Assembly (NCBI RefSeq): GCF_013302895.1
Contig: NZ_VJOK01000001.1
Span: 5,512,022-5,547,815 of the forward strand
Direction of reading: 5' to 3'
Source of the DNA: Streptomyces albus subsp. chlorinus
Lineage (GTDB): Bacteria; Actinomycetota; Actinomycetes; Streptomycetales; Streptomycetaceae
DNA length: 35,794 bases
The translations under genes and the position numbers were made by a program. Shown here piece after piece: positions 22,942-30,334 of this stretch. Every line of letters starts with the position of its first letter. The stretch's first letter is position 1. The notes below the pieces were generated by a model that saw only the letters and a program-made list of their open reading frames with translations, was not told where the DNA came from and did not search any database.

Positions 22942-24640
22942 AGGGGCGTGCCCAGGATTCGAGCGGCCTCCGTGGCCGAGCACCGGACGATGCAGCGCGC
23001 GGCCCTGCTGGACGCCGCCAGGACCCTGCTGTCCGAGGGCGGAACGGAAGCCCTGACCTTCCCCGCTCTCGCCCAGCGCACCGGCCTCGCGCGCTCCTCT
23101 GTGTACGAGTACTTCCGCTCCCGCGCCGCTGTCGTGGAGGAGCTGTGCGCGGTCGACTTCCCGGTGTGGGCGGCCGAGGTCGAGTCGGCGATGCGGGCGG
23201 CCGAGACCCCCGAGGGCAAGGTCGAGGCCTACGTCCGCCAGCAGCTCGCCCTCGTCGGTGACCGCCGCCATCGCGCCGTCGTCGCCATCTCCGCGGGCGA
23301 ACTGGACGCGGGGGCCCGCGAACGGATCCGCGCCGCCCACGGCGGACTGATCTCGATGGTCGTCGAGGCGCTCGGGGACCTCGGGCACGAGCAGCCCCGC
23401 CTCGCCGCGATGCTCCTGCAGGGCGTGGTGGACGCGGCCGTGCGCCGCATCGAGCTGGGTGCGGCCGAGGATCCCGGCCAGATCGCCGAGGCCGCCGTCT
23501 CCATGGCGCTGAACGGCGTTCGCGGCTGACGCCCGTCCGCCGGACGTCCGGGCGGGCGAGGACCGGTGAGGGCCGGGGAGAGCGGCCGTCCCCCGCTGCC
23601 CCTATCCGCAACCGCCGGTGCGCCCACACCGCGCCCAGCGCCAGTGCTCCTGCCGTGCTCCAGGTGACAGGCCCGCCCTCATCACTCCCCGTGCCGTAGG
23701 CAGCCGCGCGCGACGAGGTGGCGAGCCCCCTGCCCGTCCCGCTGGCGGCTTCCTCCTCCGTCCCCGGGACCGGTACTCCGCGCACGGGCAGCAGACGGGA
23801 GCGGCCGCCGAGCAGGGAGGCGGGCAGCAGGGAGAGCGGGTCCAGGTAGTGGTCGCCGCGCAGGAGCCCCCAGTGCAGACAGGTGCGGTCACAGTGCCGC
23901 CCGCGGGTGACCGTCCCGACCTGCTCACCCGCTCTTACCCGGTCCCCCTTCCGTACGGACGGCCGCACGGGCTGGTAGGTCGTGCGCAGGGGAGGCCGTC
24001 CCGTCTCCGCCAGCTCGATCGAGACCACGCCGGCGCCCGCGACCTTCCCCGCGAACGACACCTTTCCGTCGGCCACCGCGCGGACCGGCTGCCCGGGGCG
24101 GGCCGCGAGGTCCACACCCCGATGGCCCGCCGCCCACGGTTTTGGGGGCGGGTCCCAGCCACGGGGTACGCGTGGCCGCCGCGCCCCGTCCTCTCCTTCG
24201 ACGGGCCAGGCCCGGCCCCGCTGCACCGTCCGGTCGCCGGCGGAAACCGGCGCGGTGGCCGGGCGGCCCCTGCCCCCGTCCCTGTCCCCGTCCCCCGTGG
24301 TGACTGCCGTACCCGTGGGCGCGGGGTGGGCACCGGGGCTGAGAGGACGCGGGGCCGGACGCGTGCCCCTGGCCGGAGCAGCCCTGGTTCCGGTCTTGGA
24401 GCCGGACCTGGCCCCGGCCCCGGCCTCAGCCCTGACCCTGGCCTCGGCCCTGGCTCCGGCCTCAACCTTGGCCCCGGCCTCGTACACCCCCGCCCCGGCC
24501 GCGTAACCCCCTGCCTCTGTCCCTGTCCCTGTTCCGGTCCCGGCGTCACCAGCACCGGAGCCGGAGCACAGCAGCGCCAGCAGCATCGTGCCGATGACCG
24601 CCCCGGCCACCGCGCGGACCCGCGAAACCCGGACCGTCAA
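22940..24640 (-). CDS. Secreted M23-like peptidase domain protein, frame overruns tetR
   Basis: From TTG at 24640 the protein starts with a signal peptide or anchor (VRAVAGAVIGTMLLALLCSG), then an Ala/Gly/Glu-rich repeat region of about 110 residues. An M23 lysostaphin-type domain follows: H173xxxD177 in GHRGVDLAARPGQPV, and a C-L-H256 motif (TCLHWGLLRGDHYLDPL). The second zinc motif is HxH in active enzymes; here its first His is Cys254, so activity is doubtful. A hydrophobic stretch (TWSTAGALALGAVWAHRRLR) lies near 23620-23670. Another reading frame stops at 23602, but this frame stays open to 22940, across the entire antisense of tetR, with Arg/Pro-rich sequence. The true C-terminus is probably near 23600. 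TTG is chosen over ATG at 24784 because AAGGGG precedes it. Mycobacteria have a similar gene next to rpsB. Confidence 0.6.
   Translation of the reverse strand: MTVRVSRVRAVAGAVIGTMLLALLCSGSGAGDAGTGTGTGTEAGGYAAGAGVYEAGAKVEAGARAEARVRAEAGAGARSGSKTGTRAAPARGTRPAPRPLSPGAHPAPTGTAVTTGDGDRDGGRGRPATAPVSAGDRTVQRGRAWPVEGEDGARRPRVPRGWDPPPKPWAAGHRGVDLAARPGQPVRAVADGKVSFAGKVAGAGVVSIELAETGRPPLRTTYQPVRPSVRKGDRVRAGEQVGTVTRGRHCDRTCLHWGLLRGDHYLDPLSLLPASLLGGRSRLLPVRGVPVPGTEEEAASGTGRGLATSSRAAAYGTGSDEGGPVTWSTAGALALGAVWAHRRLRIGAAGDGRSPRPSPVLARPDVRRTGVSRERRSAPWRRRPRRSGRDPRPHPARCGARPRPPRPAGASRRGGAARARGPRAPRRPSRSVRRGRRGSVRGPPRPVRPRRWRRRRDGGGHRRGRAAGGRRPRPCPRGSRPPASPTRPRPPTPGSRPRTAPPRQRRGSGSTRTQRSARGRCAGRERGRSGLPFRPRTAGSWRRPAGPRAASSGARPRRPLESWARP
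22948..23529 (+). CDS. TetR family transcriptional regulator
   Basis: A 193-residue regulator. The N-terminal helix-turn-helix is clear at residues 12-60: MQRAALLDAARTLLSEGG, FPALAQRTGLARSSVYEYFR. The ligand domain is Ala/Glu-rich and not recognisable as a specific subfamily. It is probably a self-regulating repressor of a nearby gene; the neighbours are whiG and the convergent M23 gene. The GTG start is chosen because the HTH follows immediately and a -10 lies just upstream. The reverse strand is open along its whole length as part of the M23 frame. Confidence 0.9.
   Translation: MPRIRAASVAEHRTMQRAALLDAARTLLSEGGTEALTFPALAQRTGLARSSVYEYFRSRAAVVEELCAVDFPVWAAEVESAMRAAETPEGKVEAYVRQQLALVGDRRHRAVVAISAGELDAGARERIRAAHGGLISMVVEALGDLGHEQPRLAAMLLQGVVDAAVRRIELGAAEDPGQIAEAAVSMALNGVRG
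24390..24550. repeat. Short-period CCTGGCCCCGG-like repeats in the M23 gene
   Basis: Repeated blocks of GGCCCCGGCCTC, GGCCTCGGCCCTGG and similar code for Ala/Glu/Gly/Arg repeats (EAGAKVEAGARAEARVRAEA on the minus strand). It is a low-complexity linker between signal peptide and M23 domain, prone to slippage. Confidence 0.6.
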
Positions 24641-24983
24641 TCGGGCCCCCTTACTGGGGAGCCCGGCCGCGCGGGCCACCACGCATGGGGGCCACCCCCT
24701 CGCGCCTCCGTGGCCGGAAGCGGACTCCTGCCTGCTCCTGTGGCCAGGAGCCCGCTCCCGCCCGCTGCCCCGCGGGGGAGCCACCTCCCGCCTGCCGCCC
24801 CGACCGGGAGCCCGTCCTCATGCGCCCCCGAGACCGGGAGCCCGTTCCGTCGGGCTCTCTCGGTCCGGAGCGGGCGCCGTCGTGCCCCCTCGGGCGGGGG
24901 CCTGTGCCGTGTCATGCCGACACCGTGGCCCGGATCGCCGGCTCGTGGGGATCACGGCCCGCATCTGTGGGTAACTGAGGAGT

Positions 24984-24992
24984 TGTGGACAA
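24984..24992 (-). promoter_or_regulatory. Single DnaA box
   Basis: The minus strand reads TTGTCCACA, a perfect strong DnaA box, eight bases before the inverted repeat at 25000-25021 and in the intergenic region upstream of rpsB. A role in rpsB control is only a suggestion. Confidence 0.5.
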
Positions 24993-25251
24993 TGGCGTCA
25001 CCCGTGTGAGCGCACACGGGTCACCGCGGAGGGCCCCCAGGTCCTCGCCCGCGCGTTCCCCAGCCCCCGCTGGCGCGCTCCCCGGCCCCCATGCGGCACG
25101 GGCCCCCTCGCCGGTCCCGTACACTGCTGGTGCGGCCCGGGTGACCGGGCTGACTTCGCACGCCCCGCCACCCTCACCCGGTGGCCGCGCATCTCGGTCC
25201 CGAAAACGGTCGTCACCGGCCGTCCAGGGCGGCGCGCAGGGGCGTCAGGCA

Positions 25252-25273
25252 AGCGGGGGCGTCCGCCCCCGCT
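25252..25273 (+). promoter_or_regulatory. Leader hairpin before rpsB
   Basis: AGCGGGGGC (25252-25260) and GCCCCCGCT (25265-25273) form a perfect nine-base stem with loop GTCC. It ends 19 bases before the AAGGAG of rpsB. If transcription starts near TACACT (25120-25125), this hairpin is inside a leader of about 170 bases. It could be an attenuator or a site for S2 feedback. No T-run follows. Confidence 0.5.
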
Positions 25274-25305
25274 GACGACAACCGAGCAACTCAAGGAGAA
25301 CGGCC

Positions 25306-26214
25306 ATGGCCGTCGTCACGATGCGGGAGCTGCTGGAGAGCGGCGTCCACTTCGGGCACCAGACCCGCCGCTGGAACCCGAAGATGAAGCGCTTCATCTT
25401 CACCGAGCGCAACGGCATCTACATCATCGACCTGCTCCAGTCGCTGTCGTACATCGACCGCGCCTACGAGTTCGTCAAGGAGACCGTCGCGCACGGCGGC
25501 TCCATCATGTTCGTCGGCACCAAGAAGCAGGCCCAGGAGGCCATTGCCGAGCAGGCCACCCGCGTGGGCATGCCCTACGTGAACCAGCGCTGGCTCGGCG
25601 GCATGCTGACCAACTTCTCGACCGTCTACAAGCGGCTGCAGCGCCTCAAGGAGCTGGAGCAGATCGACTTCGAGGACGTGGCCGCCTCCGGCCTGACCAA
25701 GAAGGAGCTGCTGGTCCTCTCCCGCGAGAAGGCCAAGCTGGAGAAGACGCTCGGCGGTATCCGCGAGATGCAGAAGGTGCCCAGCGCCGTCTGGATCGTG
25801 GACACCAAGAAGGAGCACATCGCCGTCGGCGAGGCGCGCAAGCTCAACATCCCGGTGGTCGCGATCCTCGACACCAACTGCGACCCCGACGAGGTCGACT
25901 ACAAGATCCCGGGCAACGACGACGCGATCCGCTCCGTCACCCTGCTGACCCGCGTGATCGCCGACGCCGTCGCCGAGGGCCTCATCGCCCGTTCGTCCGG
26001 CGGCTCCGGCGAGGGCAAGGGCGAGAAGGCCGCCGGTGAGCCGCTGGCCGAGTGGGAGCGCGACCTCCTGGAGGGCGAGAAGGCGGCCGAGAAGCCGGCA
26101 GCCGAGGCGGAGAAGTCCGCTGAGGACCAGCCCGCGGCCGAGGCCCAGCAGGCCGCCGAGGGCGAGCAGGCGGCCGAGGGCGAGCAGGCCGCGGCTCCGG
26201 CTGAGCAGGGCTGA
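25306..26214 (+). CDS. rpsB: 30S ribosomal protein uS2
   Basis: A 302-residue protein; the conserved uS2 core is MAVVTMRELLESGVHFGHQT, RWNPKMKRFIFTERNGIYII, YVNQRWLGGMLTNFSTV and IVDTKKEHIAVGEARKLNIP. The last 70 or so residues are an Ala/Glu/Gln-rich tail (EKPAAEAEKSAEDQPAAEAQ) as in other streptomycetes. ATG at 25306 has AAGGAG with seven-base spacing. It is followed by tsf, the standard pairing. Confidence 0.97.
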   Translation: MAVVTMRELLESGVHFGHQTRRWNPKMKRFIFTERNGIYIIDLLQSLSYIDRAYEFVKETVAHGGSIMFVGTKKQAQEAIAEQATRVGMPYVNQRWLGGMLTNFSTVYKRLQRLKELEQIDFEDVAASGLTKKELLVLSREKAKLEKTLGGIREMQKVPSAVWIVDTKKEHIAVGEARKLNIPVVAILDTNCDPDEVDYKIPGNDDAIRSVTLLTRVIADAVAEGLIARSSGGSGEGKGEKAAGEPLAEWERDLLEGEKAAEKPAAEAEKSAEDQPAAEAQQAAEGEQAAEGEQAAAPAEQG

Positions 26215-26261
26215 CCCCACGGTCCACGTGGATCACGTGGGCGCCAGGGGTTCCCACTGAG

Positions 26262-26288
26262 ACGGCGGGGGCCGCGTGCCCCCGCCGT
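26262..26288. terminator. Hairpin between rpsB and tsf
   Basis: ACGGCGGGGGC (26262-26272) and GCCCCCGCCGT (26278-26288) pair perfectly over 11 bases with a five-base loop. A smaller stem CCACGTG/CACGTGG (26224-26240) precedes it. There is no T-run. Such a hairpin can reduce read-through so that S2 is made in excess of EF-Ts or the reverse. Confidence 0.6.
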
Positions 26289-26371
26289 ACAGCCGTGACC
26301 TGGGCCGTCCCCGTGTGACCGAGAACCATCCTCAACGACTTTTCGACTTTCCGGGAAGAGATTCACAGACC

Positions 26372-27208
26372 ATGGCGAACTACACCGCCGCCGACGTCAA
26401 GAAGCTCCGGGAGCTGACCGGCGCCGGCATGATGGACTGCAAGAAGGCGCTGGACGAGGCCGAGGGCAACGTCGACAAGGCCGTCGAGGTCCTGCGCGTC
26501 AAGGGCCAGAAGGGCGTCGCCAAGCGCGAGAGCCGTACCGCCGAGAACGGCGCGGTCATCGCCCGTATCGCGGACGACAACTCCGCCGGTGTGCTGGTCG
26601 AGCTGAAGTGCGAGACCGACTTCGTCGCCAAGGGCGAGAAGTTCCTCGCCGTCGCCGAGGCCATCGCCCAGCACGTCGAGGCCACCTCGCCGGCCGACAT
26701 CGACGCTCTGCTCGCCTCCGAGATCGAGTCGGGCAAGACCGTCCAGGCGTACGTCGACGAGGCCAACGCCACCCTCGGTGAGAAGATCGTGCTGGACCGC
26801 TTCGCGCAGTTCTCCGGCGCCTACGTCGGCTCCTACCTGCACCGCACCAGCCCGGACCTGCCCCCGCAGGTCGGCGTGCTGGTCGAGCTGGACTCGGCGA
26901 ACGCGGACATCGCCAAGGACGTCGCGCAGCACATCGCCGCCTTCGCACCGGCGTACCTGTCGCGCGAGGACGTCCCGGCCGAGACGGTCGCCAACGAGCG
27001 CCGCATCGCTGAGGAGACCGCCCGCGAGGAGGGCAAGCCCGAGCAGGCCCTGCCCAAGATCATCGAGGGCCGGGTGAACGGCTTCTTCAAGGAGAACACC
27101 CTCCTGGACCAGCCGTTCGCCAAGGACAACAAGAAGTCCGTCCAGAAGGTCCTGGAGGAGGCCGGCGTCTCGCTGAAGCGCTTCGCCCGCTTCCGCGTCG
27201 GCGCCTGA
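26372..27208 (+). CDS. tsf: Elongation factor Ts
   Basis: A 278-residue guanine-nucleotide exchange factor for EF-Tu, the normal Streptomyces length. The UBA-like start MANYTAADVKKLRELTGAGM, then MDCKKALDEAEGNVDKAVE, the TDFVAKGEKF contact motif and the C-terminal PFAKDNKKSVQKVLEEAGVS are all visible. ATG at 26372 follows GGGAAGAG; the frame opens at 26276 but that region holds the rpsB-tsf hairpin. pyrH follows after 196 bases that contain an inverted repeat and a terminator-like hairpin. Confidence 0.97.
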   Translation: MANYTAADVKKLRELTGAGMMDCKKALDEAEGNVDKAVEVLRVKGQKGVAKRESRTAENGAVIARIADDNSAGVLVELKCETDFVAKGEKFLAVAEAIAQHVEATSPADIDALLASEIESGKTVQAYVDEANATLGEKIVLDRFAQFSGAYVGSYLHRTSPDLPPQVGVLVELDSANADIAKDVAQHIAAFAPAYLSREDVPAETVANERRIAEETAREEGKPEQALPKIIEGRVNGFFKENTLLDQPFAKDNKKSVQKVLEEAGVSLKRFARFRVGA

Positions 27209-27234
27209 CGCCCCGGTCCTGAGGTATCCCGCAG

Positions 27235-27289
27235 GCCGGTTCCGTTCGCCCGGAGGCGGAGCACGCCCACTGGCGCGTACGGAACCGGC
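27235..27289. terminator. Inverted repeat after tsf
   Basis: GCCGGTTCCGT (27235-27245) and ACGGAACCGGC (27279-27289) match perfectly over 11 bases with a 33-base loop that can fold further. It starts 26 bases after the tsf stop and may be its 3' end. TAAGGT at 27300-27305, just after, could be a -10 for pyrH. Confidence 0.45.
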
Positions 27290-27330
27290 ACGGGCCCGAT
27301 AAGGTCGGGCACAGGGCAGTTGTGACGAGG

Positions 27331-27381
27331 AGGCCATTGCCGCAGAGGGAACCGCGAGGGTCCGACGGCAGTGGCCTTTTT
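27331..27381 (+). terminator. Intrinsic terminator or attenuator in front of pyrH
   Basis: AGGCCATTGCCG (27331-27342) pairs with CGGCAGTGGCCT (27366-27377) with one G-U, and TTTTT (27377-27381) follows directly. This is a classic intrinsic terminator, rare in this DNA. It ends 11 bases before the GAGGAG of pyrH, so pyrH transcripts from upstream must pass it. That fits attenuation of pyrH or termination of tsf mRNA. Confidence 0.7.
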
Positions 27382-27404
27382 CGTATGTGCACGAGGAGAT
27401 CTCC

Positions 27405-28160
27405 ATGACCAGCAATGACACCGGCAAAGACAGGCACGGCCGTCGGCGCTTCCTGCTCAAGCTCTCCGGGGAGGCCTTCTCCGGTGGCGGCGGACTCGGT
27501 GTCGACCCCGACGTCGTGCACAAGGTGGCCCGGGAGATCGCCTCGGTGGTCCGCGACGGCGCCGAGATCGCCGTCGTCATCGGCGGCGGCAACTTCTTCC
27601 GCGGCGCCGAACTCCAGCAGCGCGGCATGGACCGGGCACGCTCCGACTACATGGGCATGCTCGGCACCGTCATGAACTGCCTTGCGCTCCAGGACTTCCT
27701 GGAGAAGGAGGGCATCGAGACGCGCGTGCAGACCGCCATCACCATGGGGCAGGTCGCCGAGCCCTACATCCCGCTGCGTGCCATCCGGCACCTGGAGAAG
27801 GGCCGTGTGGTCATCTTCGGCGCCGGTATGGGCATGCCGTACTTCTCCACCGACACCACCGCGGCCCAGCGCGCGCTGGAGATCAACGCCGAGGTGATGC
27901 TGATGGGGAAGAACGGCGTGGACGGGGTCTACGACTCCGACCCCCGGAGCAACCCGGCGGCGGTGAAGTTCGACGCGCTCGAGTACGGCGAGGTCATCAC
28001 GCGCGACCTGAAGGTCGCCGACATGACCGCGATCACCCTCTGCCGCGACAACAAGCTGCCGATCCTCGTCTTCGAGCTGCTCGCCGAAGGCAATATCGCC
28101 CGTGCGGTCAAGGGTGAGAAGATCGGCACCCTGGTGAGCAACCAGGGCACCCGGGTCTGA
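27405..28160 (+). CDS. pyrH: UMP kinase
   Basis: A 251-residue hexameric UMP kinase of the amino-acid kinase family; it makes UDP from UMP and ATP, feeding pyrimidine nucleotides and cell-wall precursors. Motifs: LLKLSGEAF, VVIGGGNFFRGAEL, the DYMGMLGTVMNCLALQ helix, GAGMGMPYFSTDTTAAQRAL and MGKNGVDGVYDSDPR. GAGGAG at 27393-27398 has a six-base spacing to ATG 27405; an in-frame ATG at 27387 is upstream of that and unlikely. Standard neighbours: tsf before, frr after. Confidence 0.97.
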   Translation: MTSNDTGKDRHGRRRFLLKLSGEAFSGGGGLGVDPDVVHKVAREIASVVRDGAEIAVVIGGGNFFRGAELQQRGMDRARSDYMGMLGTVMNCLALQDFLEKEGIETRVQTAITMGQVAEPYIPLRAIRHLEKGRVVIFGAGMGMPYFSTDTTAAQRALEINAEVMLMGKNGVDGVYDSDPRSNPAAVKFDALEYGEVITRDLKVADMTAITLCRDNKLPILVFELLAEGNIARAVKGEKIGTLVSNQGTRV

Positions 28161-28395
28161 GCGGCCCGCCGGCCTCAGCAAGTGGTCCGGTGCCACCGGG
28201 GGACCGGTGCCACCGGGCGTCGTCGGCAACACCGGGGCGCGGGAACGGCCCGGTACGGGGATGGACAACAGCCTGCCGGTCGGACACCGTGCAGGGACCA
28301 GGGCACTGCGGGGGCCGGGGCGGCCCGCGGGGCGGCCGGCAGCTCACAGCCCCGGATGAAGCAGTCAGGCTCATTCATCGAACCAGGAGCACGTG

Positions 28396-28953
28396 GTGAT
28401 CGAAGAGACCCTCCTCGAAGCCGAGGAAAAGATGGAGAAGGCGGTCGTCGTCGCCAAGGAGGACTTCGCCGCTATCCGCACCGGCCGTGCGCACCCGGCG
28501 ATGTTCAACAAGATCGTGGCGGAGTACTACGGCACGATGACGCCCATCAACCAGCTGGCGTCGTTCTCCGTACCGGAGCCCCGGATGGCCGTGGTGACCC
28601 CGTTCGACAAGAGCTCGCTGCGCAACATCGAACAGGCCATCCGCGACTCGGACCTGGGCGTCAACCCCTCCAACGACGGCAATATCATCCGGGTGACGTT
28701 CCCCGAGCTGACCGAGGAGCGCCGCCGCGAGTACATCAAGGTCGCCAAGAACAAGGGCGAGGACGCCAAGATCTCGATCCGCAGCGTGCGGCGCAAGGCC
28801 AAGGAAGCCATCGACAAGGCCGTCAAGGAGGGTGAGATCGGCGAGGACGAGGGCCGCAGGGGCGAGAAGGACCTCGACGACACCACCGCCAAGTACGTCG
28901 CGCAGGTGGACGAGCTGCTCAAGCACAAGGAGGCGGAGCTGCTCGAGGTCTGA
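28396..28953 (+). CDS. frr: Ribosome recycling factor
   Basis: A 185-residue factor that splits post-termination ribosomes with EF-G. The sequence IEETLLEAEEKMEKAVVVAK, FAAIRTGRAHPAMFNKI, PFDKSSLRNIEQAIRDSDLG and NDGNIIRVTFPELTEERRR is typical. Two GTGs lie in frame at 28393 and 28396; the second has a better distance from AGGAG (28385-28389) and gives the standard 185 residues. The 235 bases upstream hold only a 14-base repeat, CCGGTGCCACCGGG, at 28187 and 28204. Confidence 0.96.
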   Translation: MIEETLLEAEEKMEKAVVVAKEDFAAIRTGRAHPAMFNKIVAEYYGTMTPINQLASFSVPEPRMAVVTPFDKSSLRNIEQAIRDSDLGVNPSNDGNIIRVTFPELTEERRREYIKVAKNKGEDAKISIRSVRRKAKEAIDKAVKEGEIGEDEGRRGEKDLDDTTAKYVAQVDELLKHKEAELLEV

Positions 28954-28992
28954 GGTCGCCGTCGCAAGGTCCGAGGTCGAAGGCTGCTATCT

Positions 28993-30189
28993 GTGAACGA
29001 CTCATCCTGGGGAGTGCCGCATCCGAACGCGGGGTACCGGGGTCCCGGCGAGCAGGGGCCCGCCGTACCCTCGGCGATGCCCCGGCCGGGCGATGGTCAC
29101 CTCTCCGCTCACGACGTGAGCGCCCCCGTGCACGACGTGGGCGGTGAAGCGTCGCAGACTCGGCGTATGCCCATTGTGTCCGACCCCGGTGGGGGCCCCG
29201 GTGACCCGGAAGACGGCCGCCACGGCCACCGCTCCCCAGGCCATGGCCCGCCCGGCCCGGGTGCTCCCCCGGGCGGCGCGTGGCCGCCCGGACAGGACGG
29301 GCAGCAGCCCGGACCGCAGCAGCCCCAGGACGCCCCGTCGCCCGCCCCCGCACCGGCCGCGGGGGAGGGCAAGAAGCGTGCCGGGCGGGACCTGCGCGCC
29401 GCCATAGGCGTCGGGCTCGGCCTCGGCGTGGTCATCCTGGCCGCGCTCTTCTTCTACAAGCCCGTCTTCCTGGGTGTCATCGTCGTCGCGGTCGTCGTCG
29501 GACTGTGGGAGCTGACCTCCCGGCTCAAGGAGCGCAAGGGCATCCAGGCCCCCTTGGCGCCCCTGGCGGCCGGCGGTGCGGCCATGGCCGTCGCCGGGTA
29601 TCTGCGCGGCGCCGAGGGAGCGTGGATCGCGATGGCGCTGACGGCGCTCGCGGTGCTCGTGTGGCGCATGGCGCAACCGCCGGCCGACTATCTGCGCGAC
29701 GTGACGGCGGGCCTCTTCGCCGCCTTCTACGTGCCGTTCCTGGCGACGTTCGTGGCGCTCATGCTGGCGGCCGACGACGGCCCCCGCCGGGTGCTGACGT
29801 TCCTGATCCTCACGGTCGTCAGCGACACGGGCGCCTACGCGGTGGGCTGGCGCTTCGGGCGGCACAAGCTGGCCCCCCGGATCAGCCCCGGGAAGACCAG
29901 GGAGGGCCTGGTCGGCGCGGTGAGCTTCGCCATGGCGGCGGGCGCGCTGTGCATGCAGTTCTACATCGAGGACGGCCGCTGGTGGCAGGGCCTGCTGCTG
30001 GGCCTCGCCGTCGCGGTCAGCGCCACCCTGGGCGACCTGGGCGAGTCGATGATGAAGCGCGACCTGGGCATCAAGGACATGGGCACCCTCCTGCCGGGCC
30101 ACGGCGGCATCATGGACCGCCTCGACTCCCTGCTGCCGACGGCACCTGTGGTCTGGCTGCTCCTGGTGGTCTTCGTCGGCGCCGGCTGA
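28993..30189 (+). CDS. cdsA: Phosphatidate cytidylyltransferase
   Basis: A 398-residue membrane enzyme making CDP-diacylglycerol from phosphatidate and CTP, precursor of the cell's phospholipids. The first 135 residues are a Pro/Gly/His-rich cytoplasmic region that is typical of streptomycetes. About seven to eight membrane helices follow. The CDP-alcohol signature is clear: SDTGAYAVGWRFGRHKLAPR, SPGKTREGLVGA and LGESMMKRDLGIKDMGTLLP followed by GHGGIMDRLDSLLPT. GTG at 28993 has GAAGG at 28979-28983. It lies between frr and rlmN as in other actinobacteria. Confidence 0.95.
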   Translation: MNDSSWGVPHPNAGYRGPGEQGPAVPSAMPRPGDGHLSAHDVSAPVHDVGGEASQTRRMPIVSDPGGGPGDPEDGRHGHRSPGHGPPGPGAPPGGAWPPGQDGQQPGPQQPQDAPSPAPAPAAGEGKKRAGRDLRAAIGVGLGLGVVILAALFFYKPVFLGVIVVAVVVGLWELTSRLKERKGIQAPLAPLAAGGAAMAVAGYLRGAEGAWIAMALTALAVLVWRMAQPPADYLRDVTAGLFAAFYVPFLATFVALMLAADDGPRRVLTFLILTVVSDTGAYAVGWRFGRHKLAPRISPGKTREGLVGAVSFAMAAGALCMQFYIEDGRWWQGLLLGLAVAVSATLGDLGESMMKRDLGIKDMGTLLPGHGGIMDRLDSLLPTAPVVWLLLVVFVGAG

Positions 30190-30334
30190 GCTCTTTGGTT
30201 ACGCTGGTTGTGCCTGCTGTCCCGCTTCGGCGGAAGTGGTCCGGTGAGATCTCCTGGCGCAGGCATCACTGTGCAGTGCTCCCCGCCGTCGCGGGGCCCT
30301 GCCGCCCCCGTGCCGCTTTGAGGAGTACCTGCCC

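Larger units (their letters stand above)
24641..25305. other. Divergent intergenic region M23 / rpsB
   Basis: No gene is seen in these 665 bases. It contains two copies of GACCGGGAGCCCGT 30 bases apart (24802 and 24832), a DnaA box, an inverted repeat ACCCGTGTG/CACACGGGT (25000-25008 with 25013-25021), a possible -10 TACACT at 25120-25125 for rpsB, and a leader hairpin. The part left of 24785 could code for an M23 N-terminal extension if its ATG at 24784 were used. Confidence 0.6.

Noticed and set aside
27322..27408. 28-codon frame (GTG 27322 to TGA overlapping the pyrH ATG) as a leader peptide for attenuation
   Set aside because: It uses codons rare in this genome (AGG, AGA, TCT, CCA) and has no good ribosome-binding site, so it is more likely structure-coding leader RNA than a translated peptide.
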